From NCBI GenBank assembly GCA_910579035.1, contig CAJTSR010000020.1, positions 1-53,869 of the forward strand: DNA of 53,869 bases, in the 5' to 3' direction. The notes beneath the pieces are model-generated. The model was not told the DNA's origin. It saw nothing but the letters and a program-made list of their open reading frames with translations, and did not search any database. Of the stretch, positions 8,673 to 15,911 are shown in pieces. Source of the stretch: an uncultured Muribaculaceae bacterium (lineage in GTDB: Bacteria; Bacteroidota; Bacteroidia; Bacteroidales; Muribaculaceae). Position numbers and translations under genes: made by a program. Every line of letters begins with the position of its first letter. The first letter of the stretch is position 1.

Positions 8673-9329
8673 ATGAAAACATTCCAGCTCTCAGCTAAGC
8701 CCCGCACATCGCTCGGCAAGAAGGCCACCAAGGCTCTCCGCAGCGAAGGTCTTATCCCCGTTGTCCTTAACGGTGGCGCAATCGTTGATCTTCCTTACAC
8801 AGGCACCCTCAACGAAGGCGAGAAAATCGTTACTATCGACAATGCCGGCACCAAAGGCCTCATCACTACCGACCTCGTAGTATCGCAGGAGGCTGTGCGC
8901 AAGCTCGTCTATACTCCCGAAATCTTCGCTATCGAGCTCGACGTAGAGGGTAAGACCCGTATGGCTGTCCTGAAGGATATCCAGTTCCACCCTGTTAAGG
9001 ACACCATTCTCCACATCGACCTTCTCGAAGTGAAGGAAGACAAGCCCGTTGTAATCGAAGTGCCCGTTAAGCTCGAAGGCCACGCCGAAGGTGTTAAGGC
9101 CGGTGGTAAGCTCACACTGTCGATGAAGAAGCTCAAGGTGCGCGCTCCCTATACCGCCGTTCCCGAGCGTCTTGTTATCAATGTCGACAGCCTCGGCCTT
9201 GGCAAGTCCATGCAGGTAGGCGATATCCACTTCGACGGTCTTGAACTGGTGAATGCCAAGAACGCGGTTGTTTGCGCCGTTCAGCTCACCCGTGCCGCAC
9301 GTGGTGCCGCTGCTGCCGCCGCTAAATAA
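8673..9329 (+). CDS. rplY: 50S ribosomal protein L25/Ctc
   Basis: A 218-residue ribosomal protein of the long L25/TL5/Ctc type that binds 5S rRNA. The N-terminal L25 domain (about 3-92) starts KTFQLSAKPRTSLGKKATKALR and includes GLIPVVLNGG and FAIELDVEGKTRMAVLKDIQFHPVKD. The C-terminal Ctc beta domain (about 95-190) includes IEVPVKLEGHAEGVKAGGKL and VNVDSLGLGKSMQVGDI-like sequence. The protein ends in an Ala-rich tail, common in Bacteroidetes. It is first in a three-gene operon with pth 14 bp downstream, the usual rplY-pth pairing. The identification is secure. Confidence 0.
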   Translation: MKTFQLSAKPRTSLGKKATKALRSEGLIPVVLNGGAIVDLPYTGTLNEGEKIVTIDNAGTKGLITTDLVVSQEAVRKLVYTPEIFAIELDVEGKTRMAVLKDIQFHPVKDTILHIDLLEVKEDKPVVIEVPVKLEGHAEGVKAGGKLTLSMKKLKVRAPYTAVPERLVINVDSLGLGKSMQVGDIHFDGLELVNAKNAVVCAVQLTRAARGAAAAAAK

Positions 9330-9343
9330 TTGTGAGGGCATAG

Positions 9344-9907
9344 ATGAAGTACCTCATTGTTGGGCTCGGCAATATAGGCGACGAATATCGCCACACGCGC
9401 CACAACATTGGATTTATGATATTGGACGCCTTTGCCGAGGCGTCCAATATTTCTTTCTCCACAGGGCGCTATGGCGATGTGGGTCGTGGCCGTGTAAAGA
9501 ACAAGCAGGTGGTCCTGCTTAAGCCTTCTACGTATATGAACCTGAGTGGCAACGCCGTGCGCTACTGGAAGGAACAGGAAGGAATCGACGTAGACCATAT
9601 CCTTGTGCTTGTCGACGACATCGCGCTTCCCCTCGGGGCTATACGCGTCAAGGGAAGCGGTAGCGACGCCGGGCATAACGGTCTTAAGAATATTGCAGAA
9701 ATGCTTCACACGCAGGCATATCCACGCCTGCGCTTCGGTATCGGCAACGATTTTCCGCGAGGCTGCCAGATTGACTATGTGCTTGGCAACTTCCCGCCGT
9801 CGGAGAAAGCCGTGCTCGCCGAGCGCATACCTGTGGCCGTCGATGCCGTGCGGGAGTTTGTGCTGGCCGGCATAGGCAATGCAATGTGCCGCTATAATAA
9901 CAAATAG
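9344..9907 (+). CDS. pth: peptidyl-tRNA hydrolase
   Basis: 187 residues, normal for bacterial Pth. The enzyme frees tRNA from peptidyl-tRNAs that drop off the ribosome. The N-terminal signature YLIVGLGNIGDEYRHTRHNIGF holds Asn10 and the catalytic His20, and LVLVDDIALPLG with GSDAGHNGL supply the Asp and Asn that complete the site. It lies 14 bp after rplY and 13 bp before the S4 gene, so the three are probably co-transcribed from the promoter at 8561-8592. Confidence 0.
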   Translation: MKYLIVGLGNIGDEYRHTRHNIGFMILDAFAEASNISFSTGRYGDVGRGRVKNKQVVLLKPSTYMNLSGNAVRYWKEQEGIDVDHILVLVDDIALPLGAIRVKGSGSDAGHNGLKNIAEMLHTQAYPRLRFGIGNDFPRGCQIDYVLGNFPPSEKAVLAERIPVAVDAVREFVLAGIGNAMCRYNNK

Positions 9908-9920
9908 AAAGGGCATAAAT

Positions 9921-10364
9921 ATGGCTAAGAGCGAAGTGCGGATAGATAAATGGCTTTGGGCTATGCGGGTTTTCAAGACCCGTACCATAGCTTCCGAGGC
10001 ATGCAAGAAAGGCCGTGTAACGGTAGGGGAGGGCGGCATCATTGCCAAGCCCTCGCGTATGATATCTGTTGGCGACGTGGTGAACGTGCGGAAACCGCCG
10101 GTCACGTTCTCTTTCCGTGTGCGTGCTCTTACAGAGAATCGCCTCGGGGCCAAGCTTGTGCCGGAATATATGGAGAATATCACCCCGAAGGAGCAATATG
10201 ATCTTCTCGAGGTCGTTAAAATATCAGGATTTGTTGACCGTCGCAAAGGACTCGGACGTCCTACGAAACGCGAGGGTCGCGAACTGGCCAAATTTACGGA
10301 AGGCGCTGATGCCGACGGCTGGGACTTCGACTTTGATTCGGAGGATTTCGACGAGTTTGATTAA
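9921..10364 (+). CDS. S4-domain RNA-binding heat-shock protein, Hsp15-like
   Basis: 147 residues. An S4 RNA-binding domain covers about 5-70 (VRIDKWLWAMRVFKTRTIASEACKKGRV, then SRMISVGDVVNVRK). The middle region is basic (GFVDRRKGLGRPTKREGRE) and the tail is strongly acidic (DFDFDSEDFDEFD). The layout fits Hsp15/HslR, which in Escherichia coli binds stalled 50S subunits carrying peptidyl-tRNA, a job in keeping with pth next door. The frame could begin at 9879 inside pth, but ATG 9921 gives the conserved N-terminus MAKSEVRIDK with a 13-bp gap. The role is inferred from homology; the S4 fold is clear. Confidence 0.
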   Translation: MAKSEVRIDKWLWAMRVFKTRTIASEACKKGRVTVGEGGIIAKPSRMISVGDVVNVRKPPVTFSFRVRALTENRLGAKLVPEYMENITPKEQYDLLEVVKISGFVDRRKGLGRPTKREGRELAKFTEGADADGWDFDFDSEDFDEFD

Positions 10365-10365
10365 G

Positions 10366-10451
10366 AGAGTGTTCGAATGATAGTGAATCATTTCAAAAAT
10401 ACCTCCGAAAATCTTCTCAATATGTATTTGAGTTAAATTCAAACACCTCTA
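10366..10451. repeat. MITE-like inverted-repeat element
   Basis: AGAGTGTTCGAAT (10366-10378) and ATTCAAACACCTCT (10437-10450) are near-perfect inverted ends, with one indel and one mismatch. The 58-bp interior is AT-rich with no gene and contains the palindrome AATGAT/ATCATT at 10377-10393. TAAG flanks it on both sides (10362-10365, 10452-10455), a possible target duplication that overlaps the S4 gene's stop. The end sequence resembles that at 53766 (AGAGGGTGTTT). It could be a miniature transposable element; a plain hairpin is the alternative. Confidence 0.
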
Positions 10452-10488
10452 TAAGGCATACGGCCGGACTATTTATTATAATTAGATT

Positions 10489-11847
10489 ATGCGATTTGAC
10501 GAACTTTCGCTGAGCGACGACATACTGGACGCCCTCGATGCAATGAATTTTAAAGAGTGCACCCCCATTCAGGAGCAGAGCATCGATGTTATTCTGGAGG
10601 GACACGACCTTATAGCCTGCGCCCAGACGGGTACCGGCAAGACAGCCGCATACCTGCTGCCCATTATCGACCTGCTGGCCGATACCGAGCCTACGCCCAA
10701 GGTCAAGTGCGTGGTGATGGTGCCTACCCACGAGTTGGCCCAGCAGATAGATCGTCGAATGGAGGGGTTCGCATACTATATACCTGTGAGCAGTCTTGCC
10801 ATACACGGTGGTAACGACGGAAAGGAATTTGCGCGCCAGCAGCACGCCCTCAGGCAGGGTGCGGATATGGTAATAGCCACTCCCGGACGCCTGTTGGCGC
10901 ATATGAAGATGGGCTATGTGGATCTTTCGGGTGTGCAGTTCTTCGTCCTTGACGAGGCCGACCGCATGCTCGACATGGGTTTTTCGGAAGACATAATGCG
11001 CATTGTTGCCGAGTTGCCCAAAGACAGGCAGACGCTGATGTTCTCGGCCACTATGCCGACAAAGATACAGCAACTCGCCTCGACGATACTCACCGAGCCT
11101 AAAGAGGTGAAGATAGCCGTGTCGAAGCCTGCCGAGCGGGTAGACCAGTCGGCGTATATATGCTATGAGGGGCAGAAAGAGGCTTTGCTGAAGCATCTGT
11201 TTTCAGCGGGCCACAACAAGCGTGTAATAGTGTTCTCCTCTTCCAAGCAGAAGGTGCGCGAGCTTACGCAGGCCATGCGCCGGGCTAAGTGGAAGGCCGC
11301 CGAAATGCACTCCGACCTCGACCAGAAGGCTCGCGAAGACGTGATGCTCGATTTCCGAGCCGGGCGTGTGGATATACTGATAGCTACCGACATACTTGCC
11401 CGAGGAATCGATATCGACGATATCGCAATGGTGGTGAACTACGATGTGCCTCGCGAGGCAGAGGATTATGTTCATCGTGTGGGACGTACGGCTCGAGCCA
11501 ATACCGACGGAATAGCGGTGACATTCGTCAGCGAGCGCGACCAGCAGCGATTCGGCTTCATAGAGCGCTTCCTCGGCACGGAGGTGCGCAAGGCCGAGAT
11601 GCCACCGGAGCTTGGGCAGGGACCTGAATATAAGCCTGAGCAAAAGGTGCGCGATGCGGGGCGTCGTCCGGGAGCCAAGGGCAAGGGATATGGGCGCCGT
11701 GACAAAGCCGGGCGCGACAAGAAAAAGACAGCAAGCCCTGTGCCGTCCGAGGCAAAAGCTGCCGACGGAGCATCTACCGCCAAGCCTAAAAAACGCAATT
11801 ATCGCAAAGGCCACCGCAAGCCAAAGCCTGAAAGCGGCCAGTCCTAA
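10489..11847 (+). CDS. rhlE: DEAD-box ATP-dependent RNA helicase, RhlE-like
   Basis: 452 residues with the complete DEAD-box set. F-motif/Q-motif (FDELSLSDDIL, CTPIQEQSI), Walker A AQTGTGKT (45-52), motif Ia PTHELAQQ, motif Ib TPGRLL, DEAD (155-158), SAT (186-188), then in the second RecA domain ARGIDIDDIAMVVNYDVP and motif VI HRVGRTAR (His329 onward). The last ~75 residues are a basic, low-complexity tail (KGKGYGRRDKAGRDKKK; KKRNYRKGHRKPKPE) expected to bind RNA. It unwinds structured RNA in ribosome assembly or RNA decay; choosing RhlE over other DEAD subfamilies is less certain. The next gene begins 15 bp downstream, suggesting co-transcription. No clear promoter is seen upstream; the MITE-like repeat lies in the gap. 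Confidence 0.
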   Translation: MRFDELSLSDDILDALDAMNFKECTPIQEQSIDVILEGHDLIACAQTGTGKTAAYLLPIIDLLADTEPTPKVKCVVMVPTHELAQQIDRRMEGFAYYIPVSSLAIHGGNDGKEFARQQHALRQGADMVIATPGRLLAHMKMGYVDLSGVQFFVLDEADRMLDMGFSEDIMRIVAELPKDRQTLMFSATMPTKIQQLASTILTEPKEVKIAVSKPAERVDQSAYICYEGQKEALLKHLFSAGHNKRVIVFSSSKQKVRELTQAMRRAKWKAAEMHSDLDQKAREDVMLDFRAGRVDILIATDILARGIDIDDIAMVVNYDVPREAEDYVHRVGRTARANTDGIAVTFVSERDQQRFGFIERFLGTEVRKAEMPPELGQGPEYKPEQKVRDAGRRPGAKGKGYGRRDKAGRDKKKTASPVPSEAKAADGASTAKPKKRNYRKGHRKPKPESGQS

Positions 11848-11862
11848 TAAAAAAATCACGCA

Positions 11863-13440
11863 ATGAAGCTTACTCTCCCTCGTCGTAGTGACGGCAGCGA
11901 GCCGCAGCATCTGAGTATCGATGCCGGCAATTCTTTTGTGATTATCGGAGCCAACGGAGCGGGTAAGACGAGGTTTACCTCCGCTGTCGTTGAATCTATC
12001 GGAGCATCGGCATTCCGCGTGTCGGCTCTCGACGGTCTTTATGGCAGGCACCGTGTGCCGGATATGGCGGTTTCGTCGCTTCGTTCCCGCTGTGACGATG
12101 CCGTTGTGGCGGCTCTTGAGCGCGGCGGCTCGGTGCCTACCGGCCTTGAGATGCTGCTCGCCCAGCTTATGCACGAGGAGATGCTCAACCTCATAGGCTA
12201 CAAGCTTGCTGTTGCCTCTAATGGCGGTGCAAGTCTGAAACGCACACGCCTTGACCGCGTGATAGACCTGTGGCAGGGTGTGTTTCCCGACAACAAGATG
12301 CTGATTGACAGCGGTAAGATACTCTTCTCGCGAGGTATGGCGCCGGATAGCTACTCGGAAATAAAGTTGTCGGACGGAGAACGGGCCGTGCTTTATTATG
12401 CAGGGGCGGTGTGCTATGCTCCCAAGGGCGCGGTTATATTTGTGGATTCGCCTGAAATATTCCTGCACCCGACTCTTACCAACTCGCTGTGGAACAGGCT
12501 CGAAGCTATGCGGAGCGACTGCGTGTTTTGTTACACCACCCATGATCCCGGCTTTGCCTCGTCGCGCAACGGTGCCCCGGTGGTATGGGTGCGCGATTAT
12601 GAGCCTGAAACAATGGCGTGGGATTACGCCCTTATGCCGTCGCAGGACGGCATAGCTCCGGAGCTGTATATGAGCCTTGTTGGCGCCCGCAAGCCTGTTC
12701 TCTTCATCGAGGGCGACAGCCGTCGCTCGATCGACGCGCGCCTGTATCCGCTTATATTTCCCGATTTCACCGTGCGTTCTCTCGGCAGCTGCAACAAGGT
12801 TATAGAGTCGACAAGGACTTTCAACGGTCTGGCCTCGTTCCACAGTATGGATTCATTCGGTATCGTTGATCGCGACAGGCGCGACGATCAAGAAGTTGAA
12901 TACCTCAGGAGCAAGCGTGTGATGGTGCCCGATGTGGCTGAGATAGAGAATATGTTTCTTATCGAGGACGTGGTGCGGGCAATGGCCACTGTCGGCGGCC
13001 ACGATGCCGTGCGGGCGGTGGCAAAAGTGAAGCGCACGGTCATAGCGCTGTTCAAGGCCGATGTGCGGCAGCAGGCGCTACAGCATACGCGGCATTATAT
13101 GAAGCGTATGATGGAACGCCGGGTTGACGGCCGTTTTCCCGATATAGCCACATTGGAAAAACACGTGGCGAGTCTTTTGGACGAGCTCGCGCCCCGGCAA
13201 TACTACGAGCGCTTGTGCAGGGAGTTCCACGGCTATGCCGATAGCGGCGACTATGCCAATGTGCTGCGAGTGTTTAACCAGAAGTCGATGCTTGCAAGCA
13301 GCAATGTGGCAGCCTTGTGCGGATATTCAAATAAAGACAGGTATATCAACGGTGTTATCTCCCTTCTGCGCACCCGGCGCCCGGAGGCCGACGCCGTGAG
13401 GGCGGCGCTCCGCCGCACCCTCGGTGCGCCCGCTCAGTGA
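11863..13440 (+). CDS. ABC-type ATPase fused to DUF4435 (TOPRIM-like); merged PARIS/OLD-like defence candidate
   Basis: 525 residues in two halves. The N-terminal ATPase has Walker A GANGAGKT (29-36), signature LSDGE (169-173), Walker B VIFVDSPE (Asp195, Glu198) and an H-loop TTHD (His227), the SMC/ABC-type set found in OLD and AriA proteins. The C-terminal half starts LFIEGDS (Glu283, Asp285), continues GIVDRDRR (Asp336, Asp338), then VAEIENMFL (Glu360, Glu362), the metal-site pattern of DUF4435, the TOPRIM-like domain of AriB. In PARIS, AriA senses phage triggers and AriB is a nuclease effector; merged single-gene forms exist. Function here is inferred from domain pairing only. It sits 15 bp after a DEAD-box helicase in a core block, not an obvious defence island, and its 3' end overlaps the next gene by 7 bp tail to tail. 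A housekeeping role is possible. Confidence 0.
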   Translation: MKLTLPRRSDGSEPQHLSIDAGNSFVIIGANGAGKTRFTSAVVESIGASAFRVSALDGLYGRHRVPDMAVSSLRSRCDDAVVAALERGGSVPTGLEMLLAQLMHEEMLNLIGYKLAVASNGGASLKRTRLDRVIDLWQGVFPDNKMLIDSGKILFSRGMAPDSYSEIKLSDGERAVLYYAGAVCYAPKGAVIFVDSPEIFLHPTLTNSLWNRLEAMRSDCVFCYTTHDPGFASSRNGAPVVWVRDYEPETMAWDYALMPSQDGIAPELYMSLVGARKPVLFIEGDSRRSIDARLYPLIFPDFTVRSLGSCNKVIESTRTFNGLASFHSMDSFGIVDRDRRDDQEVEYLRSKRVMVPDVAEIENMFLIEDVVRAMATVGGHDAVRAVAKVKRTVIALFKADVRQQALQHTRHYMKRMMERRVDGRFPDIATLEKHVASLLDELAPRQYYERLCREFHGYADSGDYANVLRVFNQKSMLASSNVAALCGYSNKDRYINGVISLLRTRRPEADAVRAALRRTLGAPAQ

Positions 13441-13928
13441 TTAGCAAGGATATTGTCGAGTTCTTCGGCCGTAGGATTGTGGGCGAGTATGCGTCCGTCC
13501 GGGCCGATAAGGAGCGAACCCATGCCTTCGTCAAGACCGTAATTATTGCTTATGGCGCGCGCGGTGTCGCCTCCGGCGTGGTATTGCTGGGCGGGTATAA
13601 GGCTGTCGAGCCGCACTATTTCTCTGAACAGATTTTCTGAATCGTCAAAATTGACCGACACGAGTTTAAGCTGCTTATCGGGATTTTTGCGATGCCAGGC
13701 GGTATATATGTTTGCCGATGTGCGCGAGGGCGCGTCGGTCGAAGACCAGAAATTCAACAACGCGTATTGTCCCCGCAGGCTTGCCGGCGACACTCGTCCG
13801 TTTCCATTGTCCACATAGAAGTCAGGCGCCTGGCGTCCGAGCGCTGTGCGGTACTGGGAGTCGCTATAGCCTACCGCGCATAATATCAATCCTATGCAGA
13901 TGGCTGCCAAGAGTAGGGTGTGTTTCAT
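13434..13928 (-). CDS. thioredoxin-fold (TlpA/ResA-like) protein lacking CxxC
   Basis: 164 residues with an N-terminal signal or anchor (1-~21) and a TlpA-like body: LGRQAPDFYVDNGNGRVSPASLRGQYALLNFWSS, then VSVNFDDS, and GMGSLLIGPDGRILA. At the site where TlpA proteins have CxxC after FWASW, this protein has DAPS (65-68), so it cannot be a classical thiol oxidoreductase. It may bind a partner or act structurally in the periplasm. It follows the GldB-like gene on the same strand (51 bp apart), so they may be co-transcribed. Its 3' end overlaps the ATPase-DUF4435 gene by 7 bp, end to end. Confidence 0.
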   Translation of the reverse strand: MKHTLLLAAICIGLILCAVGYSDSQYRTALGRQAPDFYVDNGNGRVSPASLRGQYALLNFWSSTDAPSRTSANIYTAWHRKNPDKQLKLVSVNFDDSENLFREIVRLDSLIPAQQYHAGGDTARAISNNYGLDEGMGSLLIGPDGRILAHNPTAEELDNILANH

Positions 13929-13979
13929 TCTCTGTGGTTCCTTTCTGCATAATATAACGTTTTGATGCCTTGTGCGGTT

Positions 13980-14972
13980 TTATGGCCTTGGGTTGTAGCC
14001 GCTTTGGCGCAGTACCGACGGAGAGGTGTAGAACGCCGGGCTGAGCAGGCTGTCGGCCGGCGTGGCCGGATTGCGACGGAGGTATGATTCCACTATTTTC
14101 CAGCCTATAAAGCGGCCGGCGCGTCCCGGTGTGCCGTGGCCGAGTATGGAAGTGGCGGGCGAGGGTGCGACAAGTCGGTCGGTCGTTCCTTCCGATGTGT
14201 CGTATAGAAGCTGTTTTTCCACAAGTGTCCGCCATAATGAGGTTTCATTTTGTTCAAGCCATTGATATTGGCTGATGTCGTAGCCGAGCGCTGTTTCGGG
14301 CGCGGCGGCAGTGCCGGTCAGAGCCATTTTGGTATGTGCGAGCGCGCCTTCGTATATCAGTCGGGCTATCGCGGATGTTCCTGCGGGCGCGTTGTAGGGA
14401 TAGGCCGTTGCGACAAGGGCCTCAGCGATGTCTGCCGGCAGCATTGAGGCATTTTTGGTCGCTCTTATGTACGCGGGGAGGTGGCTGTAGCCGGGAAATT
14501 CCTCGCCGAGATAATGGTTCAGCGCTATCAGCATCGTACTGTCTACGAACAGTATCGACTGCGGCCTGCCATATACCACGGTGGCATATCGTCGATCAGG
14601 GATAGAAAGGCCGATGTCGGCGGCGCGGCCGAGGATGTCGCCAAGAGTCTGGCGCAAGGGGGATATGTCGGGGAACACGCTGTCGACAAGAGGAATGAAC
14701 ACGGTGCTTGCCGGCGACATAGCCCTTGATACGACAGTTTTCACGCTCGGCTCGCCATCGCCCACAGCCTTTAGAAATGCCGCCAGTTCGATGTGCTGGG
14801 CTTGTATTATTGCATTTCGGGTGGTGCTGTCCGAGGAGCTGAAGTCGCGCAGGGTGGAATGCACTTCCGCTATTTCTGCAGGAGGATACTCTTTGTCGCC
14901 GGAAGTGTTGCAGGCTGTGATTGCAGCCAAAAGAGCTGCAAAGGCATATGGAATTATGCTGTGTTTGCTCAT
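13980..14972 (-). CDS. GldB-like lipoprotein
   Basis: 330 residues. A lipoprotein signal ends in AAITAC with Cys21 as the lipid site, so the protein is anchored to a membrane. The body resembles gliding-motility lipoprotein GldB: FIPLVDSVFPD, DSTMLIALNHYLGEEFPGY, LVATAYPY, LIYEGALAHTKMAL, and near the end GRAGRFIGWKIVESYLRRNP. GldB is needed for gliding in flavobacteria, but most gut Bacteroidales that carry the family do not glide, so the role here is unclear. A -7-like TATCTTTG lies just upstream (14993-15000, minus). Family assignment is likely, function unknown. Confidence 0.
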   Translation of the reverse strand: MSKHSIIPYAFAALLAAITACNTSGDKEYPPAEIAEVHSTLRDFSSSDSTTRNAIIQAQHIELAAFLKAVGDGEPSVKTVVSRAMSPASTVFIPLVDSVFPDISPLRQTLGDILGRAADIGLSIPDRRYATVVYGRPQSILFVDSTMLIALNHYLGEEFPGYSHLPAYIRATKNASMLPADIAEALVATAYPYNAPAGTSAIARLIYEGALAHTKMALTGTAAAPETALGYDISQYQWLEQNETSLWRTLVEKQLLYDTSEGTTDRLVAPSPATSILGHGTPGRAGRFIGWKIVESYLRRNPATPADSLLSPAFYTSPSVLRQSGYNPRP

Positions 14973-14992
14973 GAAGTTCCTGATTGTAGAGG

Positions 14993-15000
14993 CAAAGATA
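14993..15000 (-). promoter_or_regulatory. -7 box for the GldB-like gene
   Basis: TATCTTTG on the minus strand, 20 bp before the start codon. No good TTTG at the -33 position, so the promoter is half supported. Confidence 0.
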
Positions 15001-15065
15001 GTGCAATATGACTAATAAAACATCATTTTCTCCTTTTATACCAATGCCGTGGCCGAAAAAAGTAG

Positions 15066-15073
15066 TAATTTTG
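15066..15073 (+). promoter_or_regulatory. -7 box for the amidase; bears on its start
   Basis: TAATTTTG matches TAnnTTTG. Transcription would begin near 15080, right at the first ATG (15081), so either the mRNA is leaderless or translation starts at the second ATG (15108). Confidence 0.
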
Positions 15074-15080
15074 CAAAGAT

Positions 15081-15902
15081 ATGACTACACCCCGCGTATT
15101 TCGATATATGCCCTCTGTGGCGTTCTTGCTGCTTGTGCTTATGGCTGCGGCTGTTCCGGCGCACGCAGGAGAAGATAAAGAAAAGCCGTTCGTCCTTGTA
15201 CTCGATCCCGGTCACGGGGGGAAGGATTACGGCTGCATAGGGCGTATCACGAATGAGAAAACGATTGTTCTCGACGTTGCCAAGAGGGTGGGTGAGCTTG
15301 TGGCCAAGTCCTGCGGCGATAGCGTGGATATAGTGTTTACTCGTAAGGACGACACCTTCATATCTCTCGACAAGCGCGCCGCCATAGCCAATGATGCCGG
15401 AGCCGACCTCTTTATGAGCATACATGTCAACTCTATAGACTTGCGGAGCAAGGGGCGCGAGAAGGTGCACGGAGCATCTGTATATACCGTCGGCCTTCAT
15501 AAGAGCGAGGCGAATCTCGGGGTGGCCATGCGCGAAAACGGCGTTATAGAGCTTGAGGAGGATTATAGCGAAACATATCAGGGGTTTGACCCGTCGTCGT
15601 CGGAATCGTATATAATTTTCGAGCTTGACCAGAATATGCATATGGCTCAGAGCATAGATATGGCATGTATGGTGCAGACGAGGCTTGTTGATGGTGCCGG
15701 ACGCGCCGATAAGGGCGTGCGGCAAGCAGGTTTCCTCGTGCTGTGGGCTACGCGTATGCCGTCGGTGCTTGTCGAGCTTGATTTTATCTGCAATCCTGCC
15801 GCCGAGCGTTTCCTCGCATCGGAAAGCGGGCGCGAAAAGTGCGCCAAGGCGCTCTTTGGCGCGGTGCAGGAATACAGGCAAAGATTTAAGAATCAAAAAT
15901 AA
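15081..15902 (+). CDS. N-acetylmuramoyl-L-alanine amidase (Amidase_3)
   Basis: A 273-residue zinc amidase that cleaves the bond between MurNAc and the stem peptide in peptidoglycan. Motifs in order: LVLDPGHGGKDYG (zinc His), NEKTIVLDVAKRV (zinc Glu), FTRKDDTFISLDKRAAIAN, LFMSIHVNS (zinc His), then VLVELDFICNPA with the catalytic Glu. A signal peptide (LLLVLMAAAVPAHA) sends it to the periplasm. Start choice: ATG 15081 lies only 7 bp after a -7 box, so ATG 15108 (MPSVAFLLLVLMAAAVPAHAG, a compact signal peptide) may be the real start, giving 264 residues. The next gene, an MlaD-type protein, starts 9 bp later, an arrangement common in Bacteroidetes. Confidence 0.
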   Translation: MTTPRVFRYMPSVAFLLLVLMAAAVPAHAGEDKEKPFVLVLDPGHGGKDYGCIGRITNEKTIVLDVAKRVGELVAKSCGDSVDIVFTRKDDTFISLDKRAAIANDAGADLFMSIHVNSIDLRSKGREKVHGASVYTVGLHKSEANLGVAMRENGVIELEEDYSETYQGFDPSSSESYIIFELDQNMHMAQSIDMACMVQTRLVDGAGRADKGVRQAGFLVLWATRMPSVLVELDFICNPAAERFLASESGREKCAKALFGAVQEYRQRFKNQK

Positions 15903-15911
15903 CAATTCTAT

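Noticed and set aside
9281..10291. 336-codon minus-strand frame
   Set aside because: Covers rplY end, pth and the S4 gene antisense; no motif and no promoter.
11203..12843. 546-codon minus-strand frame
   Set aside because: Spans two clear genes (helicase and ATPase-DUF4435) on the other strand and has His/Arg-rich composition with no domain.
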